Below are positions 46,231-57,594 of a DNA stretch of 64,000 bases, in pieces. The first letter of the stretch is position 1; every line of letters starts with the position of its first letter. The notes beneath the pieces were generated by a model. It did no database searches, was not told the DNA's origin, and was given only the letters and a program-made list of their open reading frames with translations. The stretch is from Papaver somniferum (taxonomy: Eukaryota; Streptophyta; Magnoliopsida; Ranunculales; Papaveraceae), in the NCBI RefSeq assembly GCF_003573695.1, contig NC_039358.1, positions 233,753,560 to 233,817,559 of the forward strand, read 5' to 3'. The translations under genes and the position numbers were made by a program.

Positions 46231-48028
46231 TCCGCGACCGTCAGGAGAAGTCATTTATACGAGTTATACGACCGGATTTAACCGTCTCTGTTGGGGTCTC
46301 TGATAAAGCGTTGCTGTTTCGTATGACCCTTATCCGTGGGTCTCAAAACAACGACCGATTTTAAGGGTAACGGTGTACAGACTCTTACTCGTGGGTCTCA
46401 GATTTAAATTATAATATAAAAAAAAAATAAGAGATTCAAATTTTCTGAAATGCCTGAATGGCTAAATCTGAAATAATCTGACTGTATCAAAGTCAAGTCA
46501 GGTCAAATGGAACTCAAGATAAAGTCAAGTCAAATGGAACTCAAATTAAATTCAAATGGAACCAAATCTTAAACTCAAATTCAAACTCAAACTGAAAATT
46601 CAACATTCATGAATTTAATCTATTGGGTTTAAAATTACAAAAAAGGATGGAAATCCTGAGTTCGGAGCAATACATATGTTCGAGCTAGCTAGTAAGTTCT
46701 AAGATTAAACAACATGATTAACTAATAGACAATTGACTAAACAACAAAATGTTAAAATTCCCAACTCCCCAACTGAGCAGATACTTCATAATGGTGTATC
46801 TGTGTATCTGTAGCAAAAGTAAGTTATAATTCTGAAAAATAGTAGAAGTAAAGGGACATAAATGTGCATAGCCAAAGAAATTAGATATGATGAGTATGAC
46901 TTACCAGTAAATAAGTGATGGGTATGGTCACTTCCTTCAAATTAGACTTAAAACCATGCCTACAGCAGATGATACATTGATTAGTCGAGAAATTGGATGG
47001 TACAAGCACAAGGTAAACACCAAGAGAAGAGACAACAAGAAAAGAACACCAAAAATTATACTTATGCATCTAACTGATATGTTATGGATATTAATCATAC
47101 AAACAAAACCATTGTTCATGCCTCCACTTTATAGTCTTTATCAATCAAAGAATAAATGAAAGAAAATGTAATGGTACTAACAATTAGAGAACTTATCGAA
47201 GCCAAAAGAACAAAATCATGCATTTGTACGCAAAAATTTTATTAGGGCCACCCAGTTTGAGTTTTTCTACAAGATCAGGGACTAGAAAATTAGAAGATAA
47301 GTTAGGTATAAATTTAGTTCCTGTTACCACTATTTCCAATAGCAGTTCCGTAGACAAATTTAAAACATCCGGTTTTAACAATAATACGACCATACCTCAA
47401 TCAAATGTTCAAGTAAGCATCCACTACACAATAATTATTGTACACAAGTGCAGTAGGCTAAAAGAATAGACGCCCAATGCTTAAAAATGACCGACACTTG
47501 ATGATACTAACTGTGGGTGGGGGCTTAATGTTTAAACAAAAAGGACATATGTAAGACTATTAAGAAGCAAATAAATTGAAAGAATAACAAGGGAACATTC
47601 ATGTTATCACAAGAGTAAAATTATGCACTTCATAATTCTAAAATATATAATCCAACAATCTAAATTGAATTCCATCATTTGAACATAAAGTTTGAGAATA
47701 AAGTTTGAGCCTAGTTAGCTTTAGGGAAAGTATGAATACCTAGTAAGGAAAACGAGAGCCAGTGCGACTGCTAAAGATTTTAATAGACGGTTGACCCAAC
47801 TGCACCTATGATAATACCTGAAGAATTCATTTTAGAAATTACATATTAAGCATCACATTCTTAGTTCCTAAATGTGACAGTAAAACACGTGTAAAATGTA
47901 AAACAATCATACAAGAAACCAGTATTATTATCTGAGCTTCTCTATAACAAAGACTAAATTGGTTAATAAAATCTTAGTATAAGATTATCGGCTACTCTAA
48001 TTCATCGACAGTTGGTTAATTAAGACGC
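46231..48028. other. CACTA interior, left part
   Basis: Subterminal region followed by AT-rich non-coding DNA. No motif-bearing frame identified. Confidence 0.45.
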
Positions 48029-48565
48029 TAAAGAGGGACTTTTGCCTCCACTTGTGCCGGATAAGAGCGCTTGCCTTACCATGGTTGTTGATCCTAGCCT
48101 TGACATAAGTCAATTGGTCCAAAGCTTTCTTGGTACCGATGGTCAAGGTGTTCTCATTTGTACTGAAACTATGGGAAAGCTTGGCACCAACATCTGTATA
48201 GGTCAAGGGACCGTCAATGTGCCAGTAAGAAGCATTGAAAATAACACACACATCGACAAAAGAAAACAAGGAGCCTGGCAATCAAAAAAAGAAAAACACT
48301 CAACTAAGAACAAAGAGTCAGTCATCCATGTGAAAGAGCTCAAAAGAAAATACTCACAAAGTGACAACACCAATCATGTCAGCATTTGTGAAGCTCACTC
48401 CAGCATTCCATTTGGTGAGGTTACCGGATGCAGTGTCGTAAGAAATATCAGTACCAAGAGAAAGAAGGGGTGTTCCTACAACCCAGAGAAATTGACCATG
48501 GGGTTTGCTGTCAAGCCAATGCTAGTACTGATGCTGCTGTACTCATGTTGATATTGAAGCTCGAG
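48029..48565 (-). pseudogene. Captured mitochondrial porin (VDAC) gene fragment
   Basis: Two exon-like blocks on the minus strand. Block 1 (48565-48358) starts after an ACAG acceptor and reads [20 protein letters not shown], then NPMVNFSG. A one-base deletion near 48475 shifts the frame. It continues GTPLLSLGTDISYDTASGN to the exon end at a GTGAGT donor. Block 2 (about 48236-48029) reads NASYWHIDGPLTYTDVGAK, then SHSFSTNENTLTIGTKKALD and VKARINNHGKASALI. These match the central and C-terminal beta strands of plant VDAC, the voltage-dependent anion channel of the mitochondrial outer membrane. Introns are retained, so capture was from genomic DNA. The N-terminal and final strands are missing and the frame is broken. 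Confidence 0.88.
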
Positions 48566-48804
48566 CTGTTTCCAGGAAAAACACTCAGAGATGTGATTAA
48601 TCACTAACATAACCCTCATGTTACGATCATCAGAAACACAATACAGCAAAACACAATACATTCCTATTCCCTTAGATGGATATCTTCAATGCTTCCTTAA
48701 ACAGAAAGATACCATGAACCCTTCGACTACCTCTGTGAATCTCCACCCTCTATAAACCGTACACTACCTTGCTTTCTGTTACACTCATCTTCTCATCGAG
48801 CTGT

Positions 48805-48896
48805 GTGGTCCACCATGAGAGCTTCAGCAAACCACCTCTACGCAAAATAGCCACTTCCTAAAGCCTGTAATTATATCTCGCTAACATAAGTAGCTT
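48805..48896 (-). repeat. Partial duplicate of the captured exon at 50194-50286
   Basis: This 92-base stretch matches 50194-50286 at about nine in ten positions, including GTGGTCCACCATGAGAGCTT and CCACTTCCTAAA. It contains the start of the exon-like sequence and its acceptor only. Confidence 0.85.
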
Positions 48897-50028
48897 GGCT
48901 CACATGAGGTGATGGATTTGTAGATTGAATCAGAGAGTCCCCACTCTGCAATCGGACATATTTATACAAAAAAATCAGGAATTTATATAATAAACATTTA
49001 ACAAATGATTATAAATAGAATTATGCAGCTATAACGGAAAACATAAAAAAGAAAACAGTATAAAGCCTTTTCAAGGAGATAATGTAAAAAAATTAAATTA
49101 ACATTACATCAAAACATACTGGTGGGCCAAGAAACAACAGATGTAGGAGGCATATTTTCTAAAGCATGAACTAGTTACAGAGTTATACACGACTAAAAGT
49201 GTAGAAACAGAACTCTCTACTCTTAATTTTTTAAGGTCATGAGAGAAAAAAAACTGAATGAGCTAGGCATATATGCTTAGGAACTCCTGTGCTCTCTACT
49301 GACTAGTTTGGCCAGTGACCATATAACAGAACATAGACATTTGAGTACATAAAACACACACACACACATGTGAATATCTATAGGAAACCAAAAGATACAA
49401 ACTACCAGTATAAAATAATGGTGTGAGTCTCCTTCCCAGACCATGTGTAGACAGAACCAAGCACACCCAATAGAGTAGCAAATTCCATTACCAGAGCGAC
49501 AGAATCTGATATAGTTAACACTCCGCTAAAATTTCTTGGAGAACATACATGTCATGTATAATGAGCTTACAGTGCAGATCATTCCCAAAATCAAAAGTGC
49601 ACACACCTTAGACTTGTACTTGTCACCTGTGTTACCCTAATATCGCATGGGTAATATGTGCACATAAACCGTCATGGGTGATAGCTACATGGATCAGAAT
49701 CCCCTTGTATTGCTAAAGACAAAACGTCAAAAATTCATAAACCAGCAGTCCATAGTATACATGAACACTGAACACGAGTTTAACCTTCAAAAGGTAGTTG
49801 TCATCCAAATGAGTGAACGACGACTCTGGTTCTGACACTGGAAGGATTCTGTAGCTATATGAGTTTCGTCTTTGATAAGATCAAGAAATTGACTTATCAT
49901 TTGCACAACCTTGATCAATGACAGTGTCCCATCTGGAGCTTTTGGTTCTTTAAGATACCCAACAAGATAAGTTGGAAGAACTACGCACCTTTGCGTTCAG
50001 GTTTATAAACATAAAGCTGTAACATGTA

Positions 50029-50286
50029 TTAAGTGCATACCTCTTGAGGAGACTGACCAGCCTGCGAGGATAATAGTGCCATATTTCCATTAAACTTGGT
50101 TGCAGCAGCTGGTATGAGTAAGGGAGAGAAGCGGCCATCGCCTTCAGTACCAGCTCGATACACTTGGACGTAATAACTTGCAGGATCAAATGAGTGGTCC
50201 ACCATGAGAGCTTCAGCCAAACCACCTCTACGCAGAATAGCCACTTCCTAAATCCTGTAATTATACCTCGCTGACATAAGGAGCTT
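50029..50286 (-). pseudogene. Captured exon of an unidentified plant gene
   Basis: The minus strand has an exon-like block reading AILRRGGLAEALMVDHSFDP, then ASYYVQVYRAGTEGDGRF and SPLLIPAAATKFNGNMALLS, ending at a GTATGC donor near 50041. It is preceded by a TAATTACAG acceptor near 50260. The composition is that of a soluble protein and the frame is open across the block. I do not recognise the family. The upstream part is duplicated at 48805-48896. Confidence 0.45.
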
Positions 50287-51878
50287 CCTTAATAAATGTA
50301 CGATAAACTGAAGGGACACTACAATCAACATCTAGTGGTACCATTTGCATATACCTCGAACTAAAATTCACATTAATCCTTCGAAACAACCCCAAATAAT
50401 AAAAAATATACACACTCCTAATGTATCAATCTTACCTAATCACCTGGATGTTCAATTTATAGCATCTTCATAAGAAAATCATGGAGAAAATGTTCATCAA
50501 CACTAAATTTTGATTGCAAGTTTATTACATGGCCAATGACAAACTACCACATGGGGAACCTCATCTCTAAAACTTAAGAATTTTTAAAATGCATCATACT
50601 TAATGTGCAGACGAACTTTTTAGTTTTTAGTGATTCACCCTATGTATAACTTCCCAATTTGATGGCTTCCCCACCAATGTCCCAAGAAAATGCTTAAACT
50701 GCAAGTTGGGAAATTTCTTGAAGTATTGACGAAAATCCAGAAAAATATGAACAAATAAACAAATAACTTTCATGGCATATTGAACATTTCCTTTTAAGGT
50801 GGGTAATGAGGATGATTCTATACCTTACCTAAAAATTACGAGAACCCATTACTCAAAAACATAAACCCACCTACATACAAACAACAACAACATCAAACAC
50901 AAACAAATCTTAGAATCCTGAAATCAAGAGAACACTGTTAACTAAAGAAACACCATGAGAATCATGAAATAAATACCAAACTATGATGGGGTTAAATCCA
51001 AGAGTCATGAATCAATGTAACGATTATTAACATGAGGAATCAATAATCATGTACTTATGTAATACAATATAGTTATGAATCAATCTAACTCAAGGATTGA
51101 AATCTTAGAATTTAAATCTTCTCAGATTGAAGAACGAGAAGTAAAAACTAAAAACCTTAAAAAATATATGAAAAGCTAAATCTGAATAGATCGAAGAAAT
51201 CAAAGCTAGTTCTGAATAGATCGAAGAAATCAAAGAACACTTCAATCCAAACTATTACCAGGAAAATCAAGACCTTGAAAATTCACCCTAACCCTAATAA
51301 TAAAAATTAAATTTTTGTAATTGAAAATGATGTATAAAATTGAGTCATAGATGATTACCCCAATGAATCGTAAGAAGGATTTTATCACTGAAATCAATTA
51401 TTTGTTTCAGGGTATTAACTTCTATTTCACCTTCCGGATCTGGATCCAGTGTAGAAGAAGAAGATGATGGAGGTCGATCGAGAGAAAATTAACGTTTACA
51501 CTTACGGAGATAGAAAAAAGAAGAGCTGGAGATGGAGAGGAGTTCTGCTGTGAGATGTATGAGAGAATAAAGATAATGGAAGATAAAGAGATTGAGATGA
51601 GTACAGACAGCATCGATAATAACGAAGTCTCTACTTCCAGATCGAGCCGTCCATTCATATAGATCAATGGCTCATATCTCAAACGTTTCTCAGCCGTTCA
51701 TCTAACAACAGATACATCACTAATCATGGGTAGCGGAATGGGTCCCTGAATGAGGATAAAATAGTAAATATTCAGAGACGGTTTTTAACAGATTCCGAAT
51801 TTTTTTTAAATAAGAGACCGCTCTTTGTAGTCAGCGGTCCGGCTACCGTCATTGAGGGTCTCTGATGTGGGTGGTAAA
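50287..51878. other. CACTA interior, right part
   Basis: AT-rich DNA. A TCTGAATAGATCGAAGAAATCAAAG phrase is duplicated in tandem near 51180-51235. A subterminal region follows from about 51700. A Met-rich hydrophobic frame on the minus strand (51422-51682) has no family motif and is not called. Confidence 0.45.
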
Positions 51879-51964
51879 ACACTCATTTTCCACTAGTGCT
51901 AGTCACAATATTCCTAACTTCTAGACCATCAGGTTCCTGAAAAAGGTCAATTGCTTTCTCTGAA

Positions 51965-54690
51965 TTATAAATAGGGTGGTTCATCCTCTAAATTATTTTG
52001 AGGTATACTAGATGTAGGACTTATATGTTTCATATCCTGTATGGTCAACCCTAGAGTTTCTTTATTGTCTTGAAGCACGATTTTTGTCCTGTTGTCCTGA
52101 TCGGATGCTATAATCACATGCAAAGTCTTAGATGGCCCTAAGAATGCAGATTTAGGGTCCAACTTAGGAGGCTCTTCTAAACAAGGGATTAAGGTAGACT
52201 CAAAAGCTTGTAATGGTTCGAACCTATCTTTCCATTTATCAGTATCTAACATAGGAATAGAATCCAACATAGCATTCACTTGTTCAATGTTGCTATCTTC
52301 GTCGAAATCCATGTTAAAGTGGGCTAGAAAACTCTCTAATGGATCTTCCGATGCGATATTTGGTAATGACTCCTGAACTAAGGTTCCTATCATGTTCACT
52401 TCTTCAATGCACGTGTCATCTAGCTCAGAATGTAGCTTATTGACATTAAAAATATTTAACTCAATAGTCATATTACCAAAATATAGATTCATAATACCAT
52501 TTCGACAGTTTATGATCGCATTAGACGTAGCTAAAAATGGGCGACCTAAAATCACAGGTATCTGGTTCTCTGGGTCAGGGACAGGTTGGGTATCTAAGAC
52601 CACGAAATCCACATGATAAATAAACTTGTCGACCTCAATAAGAACATCCTCGATAACTCCTCGAGGAATTTTGACAGACCTATCAGCTAACTGCAGTGTT
52701 ATCTGAGTAGGTTTCATTTCACCAAGTCCTAGTTGTAAGTACACATGGTACGGCAGTAAGTTCACACTGGCTCCTAAGTCAAGTAAAGCTTTTTCTACCC
52801 GGTGTTTACCTATTGTACAAGCAATGGTTGGGGAACCTGGGTCTTTGTACTTTGGAATGGTAGTAATCTGAATTATTGAACTTACATAACTAGCTAAAAA
52901 GGCTTTCTTATGGACGCTAAGTTTCCGCTTTCGCGTACACGTATCCTTAAGGAACTTGGCATAAGCAGGAATTTGCCTAATTGCATCTAATAAAGGGAGG
53001 TTTATGGTAACTTGCTTAAAAACCTCCAATATGTCATTAAAGTTCGATTCCTTCTTTGTTGATGCTAATAGCTGGGGAAATGGGGCTCTAGGCACAGGAT
53101 CAGACCTCTCAGGAACCGAGTCAGCATCATTGGAAATTTTATCAGCCCCCTCAGTTAGCGGTCCTGAGGGATGAGATCCTGAGGGGTGAACTACAGTATG
53201 TTCACTATCGGGCATGTTTACCTGATTTTATACTACTCTACCACTCCTGAGGGTTCTAATAGCATTCAACTGATTCGATGGTTGGGCACCTACTTCTTGA
53301 GATCCTCTAGGGTTGGGTTGAGTTTGACTAGGAAAGTTACCCCTTTCTCTTAAAGACTCATTTATATGACTAACCTGGGTTTTCAAATCGAAAATAGCCT
53401 GAGAGTTATCCTGGCCTATTCTCTTATTTTCTTCTATACCTTGAGCAACAGATTGCTGAAACTGCATAGTGTTACGAGTTAACAAAGCAAGAGACTCTTC
53501 TAAACTCATAATCTTCTTATCCGGAGGGTTCTGAAACTGTTTCGGGGATGAAGGATTCTTAGTATAGCCAAAACCTTGGGGAGCTTGAGAGTTACTATAC
53601 TGACCTTGATTCTGGCCCTTAGACCATGAAAGGTTGGGATGGTTTCTCCAGCCAGGATTATAGGTTTCTGAATATGGGTCAAACTTCTGACGGTTATCAA
53701 ACCTAGTGTTATTATAGAGAGCATTGGCTTGCTCTTCAACAGTATTGCCTTCCCAAAAAGGCTCTATTCTACCACTAGTATGACCCACTTCTAAAGCTTC
53801 TAACCTTTTTACTATAGCAGCAATTTTGGCATCTGATTCGTAACTTTCTTCTACCCTATTAACGTTTCCTCTGCCTAGAAGAATTGTTTTCTGGGGAACC
53901 CTATTACTTTCCCATTGTTGGGTCTTTTCGGCGATTTCATGCAAGTATGTCATCGCATAATCAACTGTTTTGTTTTCAAACCCACCTGTACACATGGACT
54001 CTACTGTAGTTGTGGTGGGATAATCTAAACCTCATAAAGGATCTGAACTAACCTAACCTTTTCTAAACCATGATGAGGACATTGGGCTAATAAATCATTG
54101 AACCTTTCCAAATACCTATACAAAGATTCTCCCTCCTGTTGTCTAAACGTGCAGATTTGCGTCCTAATAGACGAGGTTTTGTGCCTAGAGAAAAACTTGT
54201 TCAAAAAGGCGGATGTAAGTTGTTCATAGGTTTCAATTGATTCGGAAGCCAAACTATACATCCACGACTTGGCTTTATCTTTTAAGGAGAAGGGGAATAA
54301 CCTGAGTTTTAAAGCATCATCATTAAGGTTTCTAATTTTCAGGGTACTACAAATTTCCTCAAAGTCCCTAACATGGAAATAGGGGTTTTCATTTTCTTTT
54401 CCTAAAAAGATTGGGAGCAACTGTAAGGTTCCAGGCTTAAGTTCATAATTTGCTTCAGTTTCAGGTAACTTGATACACGAGGGACGAGTAGTCCTATTAG
54501 GATTCAACAAGGCTTTCAAAGTTGCCATTTCTGGCGCTATTGGACTATCAGGGATTTTCTCTTCAAACGGACGTTCAAAAACCGAGTCTTCACGAATCGG
54601 ACTCTCTAAATTGAGGTAATCAAGACGCTTAGAACTACTAGGTTTCTCTTTAACAAATCTACCTAGGGCGTCTCTTTTACGTTCAGGCAT
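51965..54690 (-). pseudogene. Athila gag-protease
   Basis: The minus-strand ATG at 54690 gives MPERKRDALGRFVKEK. The gag domain is in 54450-54030 (FHVRDFEEICSTLKIRNL, then LFPFSLKDKAKSWMYSL). A one-base deletion near 54027 shifts the frame; the sequence resumes through 53995-53228 and an LRSGRVV box. A TAA at 53228-53230 interrupts, and the same frame continues at 53215. The protease follows with ALLDLGASVNLLP (catalytic Asp at about 52779; DLGAS is the Athila form) and PVILGRPFLATSNA. After PPKLDPKSAFLG and VLQDNKETLGLTIQDM, which normally lead into RT, the coding ends at 51965. One frameshift plus one nonsense mutation break an otherwise near-complete gag-PR. The RT-RH-IN module is precisely missing. 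Confidence 0.93.
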
Positions 54691-54747
54691 GCAACAGAAT
54701 AAGGAAGGGAATTCTATACAAACAAAAAACAAGGCTAACTCAACCAA

Positions 54748-55816
54748 ATCAAACCTAAATTTCTAGCAAACAAAAAGCATGATGGCTCCACTTGGATTGT
54801 CACTAGACCAGCTTCTATTCTTTCGAAAAGGAACTCGTTACAATCTGAGCAAACCCCTCTGGAATCAATCCGAGTCAAAGTAAGTTGAATCAAGGAGAGG
54901 GAAGCTCAGTGGAGCTTTGATACCCAAGGCCTCACCGGTTACAAGGCAGCGCAGTCACGCATTCAACTCACAGAAACCGTCAAGAACTTCGAAGTATGCT
55001 CAAAAGAGTAACCAATATTCTTCTAACGAATTTCCTATTAAGCTCGTTACCCTATAGGTCTCGTTCTAGTCAAAATTTTAGGCTTAGTTTCGCGTTTGGT
55101 TTCGTGTTCCTAAGGCAGGAAAGAAGAGAACGGTGATGAAATCCGAACCCTTATCTTGTATGGCCAGTCCTTGCCCTTTACTAGGAATTAAAAGCAACCG
55201 TATTCAAGTCCTCAGCATATATTCACCTTAAGGAATACAGTAAACCCGCTGACAGGGGATTCACGGGTGTTTCGAAAAACTTACCTCCCGTACCAGACGG
55301 GCGAAGAACCGCTGAAGTCGACTCGGCCACAACTCCTATGTTATGTACGAACCCGAGGGGCCGAGGTGATATTGTAATCACCGTCCTTCCCTGCACACAG
55401 TTTGTATTTAAACCAACCCTTCCTTAGGCTTTAAAAATAATAATGTCCAAAGTCCGATGTCCAAGTGTCCAAAAAGAAAACAAAAAAATTACAAAAATAG
55501 CAAACCCTAATACAATTATCTCTCTCTTTTTTTTTAATAAAGAAAAATAAACAAACCCTAAAAAAATAAAATAAAATATCTAAAAAGAAATTGTCTTCTT
55601 TTCTGTTCTTTTCGCTTTAATCTTTTGCTCCAAGTCTTTATGCTTTAAGTTCCCAGTCTTTACGAAATCACCAAACTCCTTGGCTCCATTCTCTTTATGA
55701 TCCAAAACCTGTAGACAAAAGACAAATACCCAAAAACGTAAAAAAAACAAAAATAATAAAAACCTAAAAAATAAAAATAAATAAAAGAAAACTAAGTCTA
55801 AAAACCCTAAAAGCAA
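54748..55816 (-). other. Athila 5' leader
   Basis: Non-coding region between PBS and gag on the minus strand, with A/T-rich blocks near 55480-55620 and 55730-55800. No gene seen. Confidence 0.7.
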
Positions 55817-55840
55817 ATCCGCGTCGGCGACGCCAAAAAT
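55817..55840 (-). other. Athila primer-binding site
   Basis: The minus strand reads TTTTTGGCGTCGCCGACGC immediately after the 5' LTR end CACATAA. It resembles the tRNA-Asp-type Athila site with several substitutions. Confidence 0.65.
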
Positions 55841-57355
55841 TTATGTGATTGTAGATTGTGGTAAATAGAGTATCGTTCAAACTCGAACTTGTGAAGGATT
55901 TTTTTAGACTTAAGTCCAAAACTAAATAGAAAACTCAGAGATATATGATAACAATAATAAAAGAACACTGAGGCTTAAGATTCCACTATTTTTCCAAATT
56001 CAAAGTGATTAAATCCAATACTTATATTATGCAATTTTTCCGTTTAATTCGATTCTAAACTATTGCAACAAGTAGATTTCCAAAATAACAACTGTAAATC
56101 CAGAGCATAAAGCATCAAAGCCTAAGCTAAGCATTCTATATCAAAAGAAATCACAATCGCTTAACGAAAATCATTCAAACAATTATCATTCAAGGCAAAA
56201 TAATCATATTAATATTTGCAATAAAAAAGATAAATAGAAAATACCACTCTTTATTGGAAAAATAGCTTCCTCTATCGCCTCAGCAATGGGGTTTAGCTCC
56301 TAATATTAATAACTTGATCAAAATACATGATTATAGCCAAAAAGTTGATTAAAAGATGAAGAAGTACTAAAACAGGAAGTTTAAGACTCACATAAAGCGT
56401 CACAGATAAACGATACAAAGAAACTGCTTCTGTCTCCGTTTTCTAAGACCGTTCCTGCACTGTCGTTGATACTGTTGAGAAACGACTGCCTTTAAGTGTC
56501 TGTTCTTCATGTTCTTGAAGGTCTTCAATGGCGGCAGCAGCAGCAGCTGAAGAGGTTCCTGGATGTTGATTGTTTACACTTTTCTGAGGCTCTAAACTTC
56601 TCCCTAGGGTTTCTCCTTTTTTTTCTATGACTTGCGGCAACCTCTTTTATACACAACAGGACCACCAAATCTTCACGAAATCTTTTGGTTTATCTCTTTT
56701 TTTTCTTTGGCAGCAGGTCACGATAATTTCTTCCCAAGTCTTCTTACGCGGCTTCTGTGAGTTCCCAACTTATCCCAAACTCTTAATTAGATATAGTAGA
56801 ATCTATATGAATGTATATCTGCACTCTAGTCACGCTGGGACTCCAAATCCGACTCAAACAGGACCCAATATCCTACTTCTTCCCTGTTTAGCTCTCTTCC
56901 CCTTTCACGGCTTATCCAGCCAATTCTGGCCCTTCAAATCACCTCTACCAGCCCTGTTATGAAGTAACAAGTCCATCCCAACGAAAAACAGAGGTTGAAT
57001 CTCCATAAAACTCGTTCAAAAATCGAGTTGAAAATCTGCCAGTGATAGCATGCATGAAACCAGTTTCCCGCCAAAATTCTGTTTTGAATTTGGGAAGGAA
57101 ACTGACCTCCCCCTATCCAGTCTCGGTGTCCTTTTAGCACATGCCTAGAAATGGGTTTCCCCTTATCCAAAGCGAGATTCCGAATAGCAAATGTCCTCCT
57201 AGGTGCCTTTAACAACTTTTCGAGCCAATTTCGCCGCAAAAGCTTATTTCTCCAAAAACACCTACAAAGAGATAAAATACCAAAAATAAGTACAATAATG
57301 GGTAATAACAATATGCACAATAGAGATGAAAATAGACACATAAATGCGTCTATCA
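55841..57355 (-). repeat. Athila 5' LTR
   Basis: Partner of 43035-44546. A minus-strand TATAAAAG box lies at 56644-56651. It ends GCGTCTATCA at 57355 on +, followed by the target duplication CCCAA. Confidence 0.94.
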
Positions 57356-57360
57356 CCCAA

Positions 57361-57594
57361 CTACCCAAGTCCTGTTCTTATCCTTCACTAAATGCGATCT
57401 TTCTTTTTAGACTTGACCGTCTGAGCAGATTAGACCTTTATACACACGCGTCATTCATGTGGGCTTTGTGCAGTTGCCTCGACTGATACAAATCCTTCTC
57501 TCCACTAATGATTCGGTGCTCCAACCTCATCATCTCATCATATATTCATTCCTTAGGATGTTGACACGTGGCCGTCGGGTATTTTACCCACACA
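57361..57594 (-). repeat. Tat 5' LTR, second segment
   Basis: Continues the LTR interrupted at 43034 (CTACCCAAGTCCTGTTC and onward) and ends ACCCACACA at 57594. It is followed directly by tryptophanyl-tRNA synthetase coding sequence. Confidence 0.92.

Larger units (their letters stand above)
46211..51898. mobile_element. CACTA element nested in the Athila element, with captured gene pieces
   Basis: Perfect 13-base terminal inverted repeats CACTAGTGGAAAA lie at both ends. An exact 3-base target duplication CTA is at 46208-46210 and 51899-51901. Subterminal phrases GGGTCTCTGAT and GACCG-rich motifs recur near both ends (46290-46330 and 51775-51865). Length is 5688 bp. I find no transposase. 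The interior carries a mitochondrial porin fragment and another exon-like sequence, on the minus strand. The intact TIR and target duplication suggest a recent insertion, after the Athila one. Confidence 0.93.
43035..57355 (-). mobile_element. Complete but RT/IN-less Athila element, nested in the Tat LTR
   Basis: The LTRs are 43035-44546 (1512 bp, 3') and 55841-57355 (1515 bp, 5'). The minus-strand start is TGATAGACGCATTTATGTG. The target duplication CCCAA is exact on both sides. The PBS (TTTTTGGCGTCGCCGACGC, 55817-55840) and PPT (GTTTGGGGGTATT, 44547-44559) abut the LTRs correctly. The interior codes for gag-protease, then passes directly to a post-pol env-like ORF. RT, RNase H and integrase are absent. 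The LTRs differ at only about 1-2% of positions where I aligned them, so it is the youngest retrotransposon here. A CACTA element is nested inside. Confidence 0.95.
27969..57594 (-). mobile_element. Tat-lineage Ty3/gypsy retrotransposon carrying nested insertions
   Basis: The outer element of the nest, 29.6 kb as it stands. On the minus strand its LTR starts TGTGTGGGTAAAATACCC and ends GCAGCTACA or GCAACTACA. The 3' LTR is 27969-28763 (795 bp). The 5' LTR is 42470-43034 plus 57361-57594 (799 bp without the nested Athila element). Flanks AAGGT and AGGGT (minus strand) form a 5-base target duplication with one change. Own interior is about 8.8 kb: PBS, leader, gag, protease, RT stub, antisense ORF, PPT. 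Integrase and most of RT are deleted. Aligned LTR stretches differ at about 5-6% of positions by eye. Confidence 0.93.

Noticed and set aside
48042..48551. 169-codon plus-strand ORF
   Set aside because: Antisense shadow of the VDAC exons. The minus strand matches porin and the plus strand matches nothing.
53506..53739. 77-codon minus-strand ORF
   Set aside because: Alternate frame inside the Athila gag.
56934..57368. 144-codon frame with a hydrophobic helix, also seen in part at 44125-44361
   Set aside because: It lies inside the LTRs. Its presence in both copies is explained by LTR identity, and it runs over the LTR border and target duplication.
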